This document shows positions 12,525-23,983 of a stretch of DNA of 64,000 nt, one piece after another. A model generated the notes under the pieces. The model was not told where the DNA came from. It saw only the letters and a program-made list of their open reading frames with translations, and did not search any database. A program made the translations under genes and the position numbers. The DNA comes from Silene conica (Eukaryota > Streptophyta > Magnoliopsida > Caryophyllales > Caryophyllaceae), in the NCBI GenBank assembly GCA_029255685.2, contig CM055317.2, positions 74,265,460 through 74,329,459 on the forward strand, given 5' to 3'. Position 1 is the first letter of the stretch; each line of letters begins with the position of its first letter.

Positions 12525-14110
12525 TATAATACCCCGTATTTTAGCCTCGGTCAACGACAGTCAAACCGTGTTTTATACGAGAATTTCAAATAGAATGTTT
12601 ATAAAGTATTTTACGTAAACTGCTATTATTTTATAAATCGTATTTCTACGATTATTTCGTATTTTATAATCATTTTTATAAATCATATTTCTACGATTAC
12701 TTCGTAATTTATAATCATTTTAAATTTGATGATTATTTCATAAAATGACATTTCATTCGTATTTTCTCATTTGTACTTGTTTTATTATTTACGTCATAAT
12801 AATATTTAAATCCTAATTCTATATTTTTATGTTAGTCCTAATAAAATTAAATTCTTATAATTCATTTAATTAATATTTATTAATACTAAATTACTTAATT
12901 TATTTGGTATAAAATTTTATACGTACTCGTTTATTTAAGTTATGAGCTGAGAGCGGGATTTACCTCGAGATGCGTGATGGACTATGGATGTTTGGGCTTG
13001 GAATTGGGTTAGGGTATGATTGGACTTGGACTTGGGTTAAGCTGACTCTTAAACGTGAAACAAAACAGCAAAACACAAACTTTTGATACATCGACACACT
13101 ACAGAATACAAACCCTAATCAACCATACCCTATCGACTCACCAAAAACCCTACTCAACCCTACCTCTCGATCGCCTGCCCCCCTTACCACCTTTACACCC
13201 TAAAAATATACTATGGTCTATCGTGTGGACTGAAGAGAACAAAGGAGAAAGAGAACAACGTATGAGCAGCGTTCACCTTTACCGTTCCAACCTTTGCGTG
13301 ACTGTATGTTCTGTACCCGTTTTCTTCCAATTTTCAGATCATCATCCTAATGTTCTATAGTTGTGAGTAATCTTTGTAGTGTATATAACACGTTTGTCGT
13401 CTTTAAGTCACCATAGGATCACCGTAATTGCTAAAGCAAAGATCAGAAAGCATCAATAATAAACCACGGTCTCCATGCTCTGTTTTCTGCGTGATGGTTA
13501 CAACTTCGTTCGTTGCCGTTTATACGTTCTTATTTGATTTAATTATTATTGTATGTCATGGGTAATGACGATGGGAGTCAGTAGAGTATGCTGGTCGTGT
13601 TGGGGAGGGTTAGCGGTGGTCTGAACGATGGGAAACAGTCGGGTAAGTAGAGTGTCTCAGGAAGTTGCGAAAACACGGGTTTTGGTGTAAGGGTTTTGAG
13701 CGGTTGTTTCAGAGGATTGAGGGGTCGGGGGTGATGCGTGGTGTCAAGGGTGGTGACTGGTTGAGGTGGTGGTGGTGTTAGGGAGTAGTTAGAGGCGGGT
13801 TTATAGAAGGGGGGTGAGACAAGTGCGGAAAGGGGTTGTTACAGGTAGGTTGTTGGAAGGGTGTTTGTGACTGGTATGGAGGGTTGTTGGGGACGAGTCA
13901 GGGGCTGTGGTTGGTGCCAATGGATGCGTCATGGTGCAGTGATAGCGACCACCGTGAATTGGCGCTGGTGCAGGCACGGCTAGGGTGGTTGATGTGGTTG
14001 TGTTTAGGCACTGTCAAGGGGCCGTAGTGTCGGGGGGGCTGTTCAGTTTTAGCGGGTTGATTTTGATGATACGTGTTGTTTCTTATTATTTTTATTATCT
14101 TGTCTTATTA

Positions 14111-14151
<41 letters not shown>

Positions 14152-15624
14152 GATATCATTATTATTATTGATATCATTATTATTATTGGTGTTGGTAATA
14201 TTATTAGTACTATTATTATTATTATTATTAATGTTATTATTAACATTGTTATTAGTTGTTATTAGTAATTATAATACCTATTTTGAGGATTTATATTATG
14301 AGTTTTGTACGATATTTTGTTAATCGATTTATTAAGTTAATTGGGTTAGGTCATGTTTAGTGCGGTCTTGTTATGCGTAATATGTTATTTAAATAGTTAA
14401 TTTGAATAATTGACATATTATATTAGTTGCATGATTGTATTAGTTAGTAATTACGTGTATTATATTGTTAGGTGACGATTTGAAGTGACATTATTCTATT
14501 TACTCGCTGGCTTGTTTTGAACTATATTGCTATCCAGGTAGGATACACTGACACTATACTCTATGAAGTGTTATGAATGGATGTTTATACTCGGTGTTGT
14601 GTTATGAATGGTTGTGGCCTTGTATATTATGGATGCAAATGTGAGTTATATGAGCATGGTATTTAATGGGTATTTATAATTGTTGCATTCATAAGTATAA
14701 TTACTATTACTGTTGCACTCATGAGCATGGCCCAGGCTAGTTCTGCAGGACTAGACCTGGTGACCTCAGCTGTTATGCTGGTGTTCGGTGACGGCCGATT
14801 ATAGTCTGCCGGGAGGTTCGGTATGGCTGGGAGTTACGGGTTTGAGATTGAGAATGAGATTGAGCTCGAGCATATCATGGCATTTGCATATCATCTTTGT
14901 TGCATTATTTATTATTGTGTTATCCTACTCAACCGCGAGGTTGACAGTGTATTCGTGTACACCTACGATGATCCGGAATGGGGAGTAGATTTTGCAGGTC
15001 AGAGACAGATGAGCTAGGAGCTGGGGCAGGAATGTGAGATGCGTACTTTGGACCGACTTAGAATTATATCACATCTAGAGAAGTCATCAGTTGTATTTTC
15101 TTTTCCGTTATGTAGTAACTGTAATAACCAAGTTTAAATTTTATCAGTTTTTATATAAAGTACTTTGGTTTGTTTTACTTTGTTATTCACTACCTCGGAC
15201 ATTCCGATATGGTAACAGCTCTATTTATTTGAGAATGTCTTGCCAAAGGCTCTTAAATAAATGGGGGTGTTACAAATGGTATCAGAGCGACCCTGCGACC
15301 GTGTGGTGAGCCTGTGGTCGGGAGTACCCGGGTCACACACCTAGCGGGGGAGGATTCTGGCCCTGGTTGTGGTCAAGTTTGAGGCACAACGAGGACATTG
15401 TGTTCTTTAAGTGGGGAGTTTGTAACACCCCAAGAGTATGAGTAAAAAATTGTCCCACATCGGTAGAATGTGAGGCTTGTAATATGTTTATAATAACTTT
15501 CACCCACCACTTAGTAACAAGGCCTTGTGCTTTTGGGCTTAAGTAAGGACAAATAATGGGTCCAAAGGCTTACCTCCCATCTTATTGGGGGTGTGTTAGG
15601 ACCGTGGTGGGTCGGGTTGTTACA
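12525..15624 (+). mobile_element. Composite LTR-retrotransposon remnant inserted in the satellite
   Basis: The insertion is flanked by a 5-bp direct repeat, GAATT (12520-12524 and 15625-15629), and interrupts one satellite monomer cleanly. Parts: a very long LTR-like segment (12525-15274, beginning 'tataataccccg', ending 'gggggtgttaca'); a tRNA-Met-type primer site 'tggtatcagagc' (15277-15288); a short internal stretch with a purine tract 'aagtggggag' (about 15410-15418); and a 204-bp terminal segment (15421-15624, 'tgtaacacccc' to 'ttgttaca'). The two end segments are not copies of each other over their length. No capsid or polymerase coding region remains. It looks like a broken gypsy-type long LTR joined to a TRIM-like right end. 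Nothing here is functional. Confidence 0.65.
14105..14236 (+). repeat. (ATT)n-rich microsatellite
   Basis: A pure ATT run at about 14112-14152 is followed by imperfect ATT/GATATC units to about 14236. It lies within the long LTR segment. The Leu/Ile-rich open frames over it are artefacts of the triplet repeat. Confidence 0.9.
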
Positions 15625-17839
15625 GAATTTCATACCCCGTGTCCGAAATCCCATCTTGAAGTACCTTATTCGATTTCATACCCAAAAAACAAATATACAT
15701 CTGAGACGATTATCCGATTATCGTTTGAAACAGGTTTATAACATATCGGCAACCAGAAATGACCTCCTTTATTTTCGAAAATTTTGTTGCCCCTTTATCT
15801 GATTCGAATAATAATCTATGCAATTTTCGAACATGTTTGTTCCAAGACTCCAAATACTTAAAAACTGTGTAGTCCACTGCAATTTGAGCATTCAAGAGGT
15901 TGTAGCGGGCCATATTTGTTTTTCTCCCAGATTTCATACCACGTGTCCAGGTTCACATCTTGATATGCCTCATTCGATTTCATACCCAAAAAACAAATAT
16001 AGATGAGTTTTAGACGATTATCCAATTATCGAGCGAAACTGGTTTATCGCATATCGTAACCTCAAATGACCTCTGTTATTTTGAAAAATTGTGTGCCACC
16101 TTTATCTTATTCTAGTAATAATCCGTGCAATTTTCGAACATTTTTGTTCCGGGACCGCAAATTCCTAAAAAGCGTGTATTACACTTCAATTTGAAGCATT
16201 CGGGAGGTCGTAGCGGGCCATTTTTATTGTTCTGCCGAATTTCATACCACGTGCCTGAAATCGCATCTTGAAGTACCTTATTCGATTTCATACCCAAAAA
16301 AGCAAATATACATGTCTTTTAGACTATTCTCCGATTATTGACCGAAACTTGCTTATAGCATATAAGCAACTTCAAATGAGCTCTGTTATATTTGAAATTT
16401 TGTGGGCCCACTTGATATGAGTCGAGTAACACTCCATGCGATATTCTGACAATTTTTTCCGAAACCCTAGAGGCCTAAAAACCGTGTATTATATACTTCA
16501 ATTTGAGTTGTTCGGAATGTCGTTGCGAGCCACGTTTTCTTTTTCTGTCGGTTTTTATACCGCGTGTCCGAAATCGCATCTTGATGTACGTTATTCGATT
16601 TCATACTGGAAAAAAAATATAGATTAGTTTTAGACGATTATCCGATTATCGCCCGAAGCTGGATTATCGCATATCGGCAACCTCAAATGACCTCTGTTAT
16701 TTATTAAAAAATTTGTGCTCACTTGATCTGACTGGAGTCACAATCCGTGCAATTTTCGGACAATTTTGTTCCAAGACCCCAGACGCCTAAAAAGTAAAAA
16801 CCGTGTATTATACACTACAATTTGAGCCGTTCGAAATGTCGTTGCGGGCCACGTTTATTTTTTTTGCCAAATTTCATATCACGTGTCGGAATTCACATCT
16901 TGAAGTACCTTATTCGATTTCACACCCAAAACATAAATATACATCACTTTTAGACGTTTATCCGATTATCGGCCGAAACTTGTTTATAGCATATCAACAA
17001 CCTCAAATGACCTCTGTTATTTTTGAAATTTTGTGTGCCCACTTTATATGACTCGAGTAACAATCCGTGCGATATTCGGACAATTTTGTTCCGGGACCTC
17101 AGGGGCTTAAAAACCGTGTATTATACACTTCGATTTGAGCCGTTCGGAATGTCGCTGCGAGCAATGTTTATTTTTCCGCCGATTTTCATATCGCGTGTCC
17201 GAAATCGCATCTTGATATACCTTATTCGATTTCATACACAAAAAACAAATAGATATCAGTTTTAGACGCTTATCCGATTATCGAACAAAACTGACTTATC
17301 GCATATCAGCAACCTCAAATGACCTCTTTTATTTATGAATTTTTTTTTGCTCACTTGATCTGACTCGAGTAACAATACATGCGATTTTCGGACAATTTTG
17401 TTCTGGGATCCCAAAGGCCTAAAAATCGTGTATTGACTTCAATTTGAGTAGTTCGGAATGTCGTTGTGGGGCACATTTATTTTTTTTTGCCGATTTTCGT
17501 ACCCAGTGTTCGAAATCGCATCTTGAAGTACCTTATTCGATTTCATACCCAAAAAACAAATATACATCACTTTTAAACCATTATCCGATTATCGGCCGAA
17601 ACTGATTTATAACATATCGGCAACCTCAAATGACCTCTGTAATTTTTTAAATTTTTTTTGTTTCCACTTGATCTTACTCGATGAACAATTCGTGCGATTT
17701 TCGGACAATTTTGTTCCGGGACCCTAGAGGCCTAAAAACCGTGTATTATACACTTCAATTTCAGCCATTCGGGAGGCCGTAGTGGGCCACATTAATTTTC
17801 TGCCGGATTTCATACAACGTGTCCGAAATCGCATCTTGA
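15625..17839 (+). repeat. Satellite block B, second part
   Basis: This continues the same array. The first bases complete the monomer broken by the LTR insertion at 12524. Landmarks recur near 15868, 16178, 16486, 16803, 17118, 17429 and 17742. Monomer types continue in the order P, Q, R, S, R, S. The array is broken at 17840 inside the 'cgcatcttga' word by a TIR element. Confidence 0.95.
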
Positions 17840-18392
17840 CGGCCCTGTTCTTTTGGACTTATTTTTGCTGAACTTATATTTTCGCTTAATTTAAGTTAAG
17901 TTCAGCAAAAATAAGTTATGCTTAAAAAAGTTCAGCAAAAATAAGTAAATTGAGCAAAAATAAGTTAAGTTAAGTTCAGGAAAAAGAAGTTCAGAAAAGT
18001 TCAGCAAAAATAAATTTAGTTCAGCAAAAATAAGCTAAGTTAAGTGTCATGGTCGACCATTTTTTTAATTACCCAAAAGTGTCACTATTAACAAAAGAAT
18101 AGTCGGGTTTTACAAAAAATACACGGCATAACAATTACACACAATAATTCTCGTACGACTATTATTAAAATCGAAGCAAAAAATAAGATATTATTTAAGC
18201 TAAACATAGTCAAAGACCTTTGGCGAGGCAATAAATTTGACGGTGTAAGCGTAAATGAAGACGAGGGAATTGAAGAGGATGCGGATAATATAGAAAAAAA
18301 TTATTAAAAAAAATTTGATATGTGATTTACTTTTTAATTATGTATTGAAGTAAGATAATAAACATACTATATTTATATATATTAAAATAAAC

Positions 18393-18453
<61 letters not shown>

Positions 18454-18759
18454 TAAGTTAATATTTATTTAGTTCGAAAAAGTTAATATTTATTAGTTAA
18501 GTTCATAAAAATTAAGCAAATACTGTATAAGTTAACGTCAACAAATATAAGTTATGTTAAGTTCAGAAAAATTCAGCAAAAATAAGTTAGGTTAAAAAAA
18601 AATAAGTTAAGTTAAGTTCAGTAAAACTAAGTTCAGAAAAGTTCAGCAAAACTAAGTTAAGTTCAGCAAATATAAGTTAACTTCAGAAAAATTCAGAAAA
18701 AATAAGTAAGGTTAAGTTAAGTTAACTTAAGCAAAAATAAATACAAAAGAATAGGACCG
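17840..18759. mobile_element. TIR-type non-autonomous DNA transposon (MITE-like), 920 bp
   Basis: The terminal inverted repeats are 16 bp: CGGCCCTGTTCTTTTG at the left, and CAAAAGAATAGGACCG at the right (two mismatches when reversed). The interior is built from many copies of 'aagttcagcaaaaataagtt'-like words that make long self-complementary stretches, plus an ATT microsatellite. The satellite sequence resumes directly after the right end ('aagcacctttttcg' against the usual 'gaagtaccttattcg'), so the boundaries are firm. At most one base is duplicated at the target, so the superfamily is uncertain. There is no transposase. Confidence 0.65.
18392..18453. repeat. (ATT)n microsatellite
   Basis: About 20 uninterrupted ATT units inside the TIR element. 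Confidence 0.95.
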
Positions 18760-19925
18760 AAGCACCTTTTTCGATTTCATACCCAAAATACAAATATACA
18801 TAATACATCACTTTTAGACGATTATCAGATTATCGGCTGAAACTTGTTTATAGCATATCAACATCCTCAAATGACCTTTGTTATTTTTAAAATTTTGTGT
18901 GTCCACTTTATCTGACTCGAGTAACAATCCGTACGATTTTCGAACATTTTTGTTCCAGGACCGCAGAGGCCTAAAAACAGTGTATTATACAGTTTCAGGA
19001 GGTCGTAGCAGGCCACATTTATTTTTCTGCCGATTTTCATATCGCGTGTCTGAAATCGCATCTCGATGTACCTTATACAGTTTCTTACCCAAAAAACAAC
19101 TATACGTCTGTTTTATTCGATTATTCGCCGAAAGTGGTTTTTGCATATCGACAAACTCAAATGATCTCAGTTATTTATGAAATTTTGTGCTCACTTGATC
19201 TGACTTGAATAACAATCCATGCGATTTTCGGACAATTTTGTTCCAGGACCCCAGAAGCCTAAAAACCTTGTATATATACACTTCAATTTGAGCCGTTAGG
19301 GAGATCGTAGTGGGCCACGTTTATTTTTTTGCCGAATTTCATACCACGTGTCCGAATTCGCGTCTTGATGTACCTTATTCGATTTCATACCCAAAACAAT
19401 TATAAATGACTTTTAGACGATTATCCGATTATCGGCAAAAACTGGTTTATAACAAATCCGCAACAACAAATGACCTCAGTTATTTTTGAATTTTTTTGAG
19501 AACCCTTTATCTTATTCGATTAACAATCCGTGCAATTTTTGAACTTTTTGTTCTGGGACCTCAAATGCCTAAAAATCGTGTATTATACACTTCAATTTGA
19601 GTCATTCGGGAGGTCGTAGCGGGCCACATTTATTTTTCAGTCGGATTTCATACCGCGTGTTCGAAATGGCATCTTGATGTACCTTATTCGATTTCATACC
19701 CAAAAAATAAATATATATCACTTTGAGACGATTATCCTATTATCGTCCGAAACAGGTTTATAACATATCGACAATTAGAAATGACCTCTGTTATTTTTGA
19801 AAAATTTTGTGTCCCCTTTATCTGATTCGAATAACAATCCGTGCAATTTTCGAACATTTTTGTTACACTTCAATTTGAGCTATTCAGGAGGTCGTAGCGG
19901 ACCACGTTTATTTTTCTACCGGATT
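18760..19925 (+). repeat. Satellite block B, third part
   Basis: The array resumes after the TIR element with landmarks near 18983, 19272, 19583 and 19865. The last monomer lacks about 30 bases before its 'cacttcaatttgag' word. The array ends abruptly after 'ctaccggattta' at about 19925, passing to unrelated sequence that precedes the VTI1 3' end. Confidence 0.9.
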
Positions 19926-20508
19926 TAATAAAAGTACCCCCAACACACAGGTCTTTTAGATTATATGTTGCTCGGGAAAAGGAATTAAAAAAAAAAGGAC
20001 AACTAAATGGACACGGCCAAAAGTTGAAAAATAGTTTACGAAAACTCAAAACTCAAAACACAAGCTAACCCCAACATTACCATTCAAAATTATTATTCTT
20101 TTTGCATATTTTTCTTTTTGCACCTTTCGACAATTGAATTTCAAAATGAAAGGAAATGAATAGGATTTAATGTGGAGAAGATCCCAATTGAAATTACGAA
20201 TACAAAATCGACTTTGACCATTCACGAATTACTAAATTTAACACCACAAATCCAACTCAACGAGGAAATGTTTATGAAACCAGAAAGAAGTGACAAATGA
20301 TAAAATTCGCGACTTTAGATACAATTCAGAGAGGCTCAAAGCCTCAAAACCAAAACACTGACCGACATGACATGCCAAGCCAAAAGCCACAATTAACAAA
20401 AGACCAGTCGAATGGTCAGGCAAAACCTTGACCAATACATAACACACACGGATTATAATTACATTAACGAACCGAGACATCAAATTGCCAGCAAAGTGAG
20501 TTTGCATA
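19926..20508. other. VTI1 3' flank and probable 3' UTR
   Basis: Non-repetitive, moderately AT-rich sequence between the satellite edge and the VTI1 stop. The part nearest the stop (about 20240-20508) is plausibly the VTI1 3' UTR. A minus-strand open frame there (20238-20507) begins just past the stop codon and has no recognisable product. Confidence 0.4.
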
Positions 20509-23278
20509 CTAACGCAACTTGAAGTAGAGGATCAAAATAATAATAAGAACCGCCACAACAATAACACAGCCAATTATGTATTTGTTCTTGCTCATTCTCC
20601 TTGACATAGCCGTCATTATCTTCTTGCTTCTCCCAAGATTCTCGTCCACCCCATGAAGCTTATTAAAATAGTAGAAAAAACTTAATTAGAGAGACGTAAC
20701 AAGCATGGATACTAATTTCTATCACAAGGATCTCTTTCGAAACAATTTTTTACGACACATTAGCGGCCTCTTGTCAAAATGGCAAGGGAAGGCTTGCCCC
20801 TATTCCACCTTTGTGGTGGGGCCCTTCCCCGGACCCTCGCCTAGCGGGGACGCCATCGTGCACCGGGCTGCCCTTTTTTTATTCATGATAGTATAACCAA
20901 TGAGACAACCAATTTGAAAATTAATTGGGGTTAATAAGGAGATTGGTATGGTTAATAATTGAATGGGCTGGTTAGTCTCACGTTATATTTATTAACATGA
21001 ATTTGTCTGTCAGGAGATTGATTCATGTCAATAGAACATCCAAAACTGCTAGACAATTATTTAACAAAACTACAAAAAGTTAAGTGGGATATCACTAACT
21101 GTGTTATCAGCATGCAGAAGAGACTGACGCTGCGCATGCAAGTCCTCCAAGATGGAGACGCCAATGTCTTCAGTCTCCTGCATAGTTCTCCTGCTCTGTT
21201 TGACCCTGTCTGTTGACTGGTTCAGCCTCTCCGTCGACATCATCAATCGTCCCCTCTGATCAGAAGATGTCTGTCTCCATATAGACAAAGACCAATAAAA
21301 AATGCCACTTTCACCAAAAATTCCCGCACATCAAGGCCATAAAACATAAGGTACACATCTATTATAACATCCTCTTACCTTGTTTATCTTTGGAAAATAA
21401 ACAACTGTAATAAAACAATAATACAAACATGGTTGTTTTGATGGATCAAACATGTCAAATTTCCTATCTTATATCTCCATATATATTTGAAGAATTCTAT
21501 GCTCAAAATTGACCTCAATTGACCATTAAAATCAATGAAGAGAACAGATATACGGGACACAGGTGGAAAATGATTAGACATAAGAGTACAAAGGAACTTC
21601 TAGTGGAAGACATGAAATACAAAACTTATGACATGAAAGTGCAGTAAAAGAACATAATGCTAGAGTGTTTCAACAGTTGGCATGTGGCTCACACAGAAGA
21701 AAAGAAGAAATGGACGCACAAACCATCAAAGCATCAGCCATTCCAGATTCCAGCAACGCATCTCGGGCAGTTTGGCTGTCAGTTGAGGAGAGTCTTTTAA
21801 CCTCACTCTTCAAGTTATTCAAGTCATTTTTGTATTCTCTCAGCTTGGCAAGAACCACAGCTTTCACATTAGTCTGTAGCGTTCTCGCTTCTAAGTCCAT
21901 CTTTCGAATCTAGATTACCAAAGACCAAAAACATCTATATTTATAGCAACTGAAGAATTGATTAAAATATTGATGTTAATGAAGGAAATAGCAACTGAAT
22001 AGGTACCAAAGCCTCTGCATTTTCCAATCCAGTTTTAATTTCAAAAACTTTCTGCTTCTTCTGTTCTGTAAAACAGCAGTGAGTAGGATAACTTGGATGA
22101 GTGAGACTAAAAGGTATATCTACTCTTTTGAGTTAAAAACACACATAGTGGTTTCCGAATAACCCATGAAAAAACTGCATCATAAAAGATATTAGCACTC
22201 TGCTACTTCATGATATAAGAAGCAGATAGAGTTTAACAATCCATATTGCTATAATCCATCATATTCCAAGGCCTAAACAAAGAAAAATTTGCCAAGTAGA
22301 AAATGGGTACACAAATAAAAAATAGTACTACTTAAAAATTTATCTAGACTAGTCATGATCCAAAATTTTACCACCATGAAACAAGATGGCACAACAAAAT
22401 GACCATGTCACTAGCTTACAGGTAACAAATTCTAAAATCAGAGGAACCACATATTCCTCTCACCGCTTGAACTCAAAGTAACCCATGATCCTCTTGCAAG
22501 TTTGCAAATTCACCAAGCAACAATCATAGATAAACTCGCAATACCATCATACATGGAGTTGTTACTTTAATTCTTACTCTAATTGTGAATCGGTCAGAGC
22601 TTAGTCCATCATGGCGCTTTCTTAAACTGTTTATAATGAACATTATAAAAGGGCATAAAATATATTTGATGTAGCACATTCGTAACAGTTAAGGCAATTA
22701 AAAAACATCTAACATTCTAACAATCTAACCACCTCTACTGCAATTCACGCTTTGTGATGGCCATAAAGGCATCAACGAGATATTCAAATCACACTAACAC
22801 CAGCAGAATAGAAACCTACCCTTCTTCCTATGTTCGGATTAGCCGATCACACTTCACCTCTCAATCTTAGCACTAAATAACGTTTTCTATACAACTCATC
22901 ACCTATGGTCCAAAAATGCTCACTCATCCCTACACATTTTGCTATGTACTTACAATAAAGGAGGAATGTTCACCGTCTTATACAAACTGATAAAAGCAGG
23001 TGTATCTCATAAACTATACTCCGTATCATACAAATATCAAACACTAACATCGGCTCATTCGTCAAAATTCAAGCCAATTCGCTGTTTCGTCAATCGTCAG
23101 ATTACTATATATACTAAAACATAATCCTAATTTCTCTTTAAATTCAACAAAAAATTCATCATAAAATGAAGGAAAACAGCGCACCTCCTTTGAGAAGAGC
23201 AGCAGAAGAACATTTGCGCGTCAAATTTGCAGAAATTTCACAATATTGACGTTCATATCCTTCAAACACTTCACTCAT
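20509..23278 (-). CDS. VTI1: VTI1-type Qb-SNARE (vesicle transport v-SNARE)
   Basis: Five coding exons on the minus strand: 23185-23278, 22007-22065, 21724-21909, 21100-21270 and 20509-20658. They total 660 nt, 219 residues, the usual VTI11/12/13 length. The start is MSEVFEGYERQYCEISANL, an N-terminal three-helix domain as in the family. The middle has MDLEARTLQTNVKAVVLAKL. The SNARE motif runs from about RLNQSTDRV through EDIGVSILEDLHAQRQSLL, with the Gln of LHAQRQ in the expected zero-layer region. It continues through LHGVDENLGRSKKIMTAMSR to a C-terminal membrane anchor (YIIGCVIVVAVLIIILILYF) and KLR. Plant VTI1 proteins are known to pair with syntaxins and SYP5/6 for trans-Golgi, prevacuolar and vacuolar fusion. 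Whether this is VTI11- or VTI12-like I cannot decide. All junctions are GT-AG and in frame. Intron 4 contains a SINE. Confidence 0.95.
20774..20882 (+). mobile_element. Au-like tRNA-derived SINE, 5'-truncated
   Basis: The segment contains 'ttgtggtggggcccttcccc', 'ggaccct', 'tagcgggga' and 'gtgcaccgggctgccc' followed by a T run. This order and wording match the 3' half of the widespread plant Au SINE family as I know it. The tRNA-like head is missing. It lies in VTI1 intron 4, antisense to the gene, and is far more GC-rich than its surroundings. Confidence 0.75.
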
Positions 23279-23620
23279 TCTTACGAACTTTTCTTTACGA
23301 TTGTCGAATTACTGCCTCAAAATCTTCGATTAACCTTCGATTTTATCAAAAATCAACAATCGAGAAAACAAGTAAGCTAATTGATTAACCAAAAATCAAC
23401 AATCGAGAAAACAAGCAAGGATCAAGTTGAATTACCAATTCATAGTAAACAAGATCGATAAAATGCGATTATATGAGATAAATGAAGAGAGAATTACCAG
23501 AAATTGATCGGAAAAGAGATGTTATCAGTTTCCCGGGAGAAGGTAGGGTTCGTCGTAGATCTCCGGTGATCAGATTAAATCGGATACTTTCCCAATTTGT
23601 TCGGCAATAGACAGATTGAT
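23279..23620 (-). promoter_or_regulatory. VTI1 5' UTR with leader intron
   Basis: Upstream of the VTI1 ATG, a GT-AG intron in the leader is likely at 23312-23497 (minus: 'tttctg|gtaattctc' to 'ttgaggcag'). The leader exon beyond it (about 23498-23610) is more GC-rich ('ctccggtgatc', 'tcccgggagaagg') than the flank, as plant 5' UTRs often are. Within the leader intron, 'aaaaatcaacaatcgagaaa' occurs twice, a short tandem duplication. No clear TATA box was picked out. Confidence 0.5.
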
Positions 23621-23799
23621 CTAACTAAATTAACAAAGAGGATATACTATGCATTTGTTATAGAATCTGCGCAAATGGGATTCCTTCAGATGTACTTGTA
23701 CATCTAATATAAATCTAACTAAATTTATGGGCAATTTTGTTGAGCTTTTAACAAATTTTTTTGCACTATATTTTTTTTTTAGTATTAAATTTAAAATAT

Positions 23800-23983
23800 T
23801 GTTGTGAAATAAAGACAAGAGAGAATGGTAGAGAGAAAGTAAGAGAGACAAAATAGGTTCTCATTCCATTATGAGGGATATATATACATATACAATGAGA
23901 TAGAGTTTCCATAAGATAAAACACTCTAAGAGATTATAAGATATGGACATCCATATAATATTATACTATAATATTTCATAACA
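23800..23983 (-). repeat. Left terminal repeat (3' LTR) of the copia element
   Basis: 184 bp, about 98 percent identical to 29024-29208. The element's purine tract lies just inside at 23984-23992. Confidence 0.92.

Noticed and set aside
13985-14323. Leucine/isoleucine-rich open frames on both strands
   Set aside because: Produced by the ATT microsatellite inside the LTR segment; no start context or homology.
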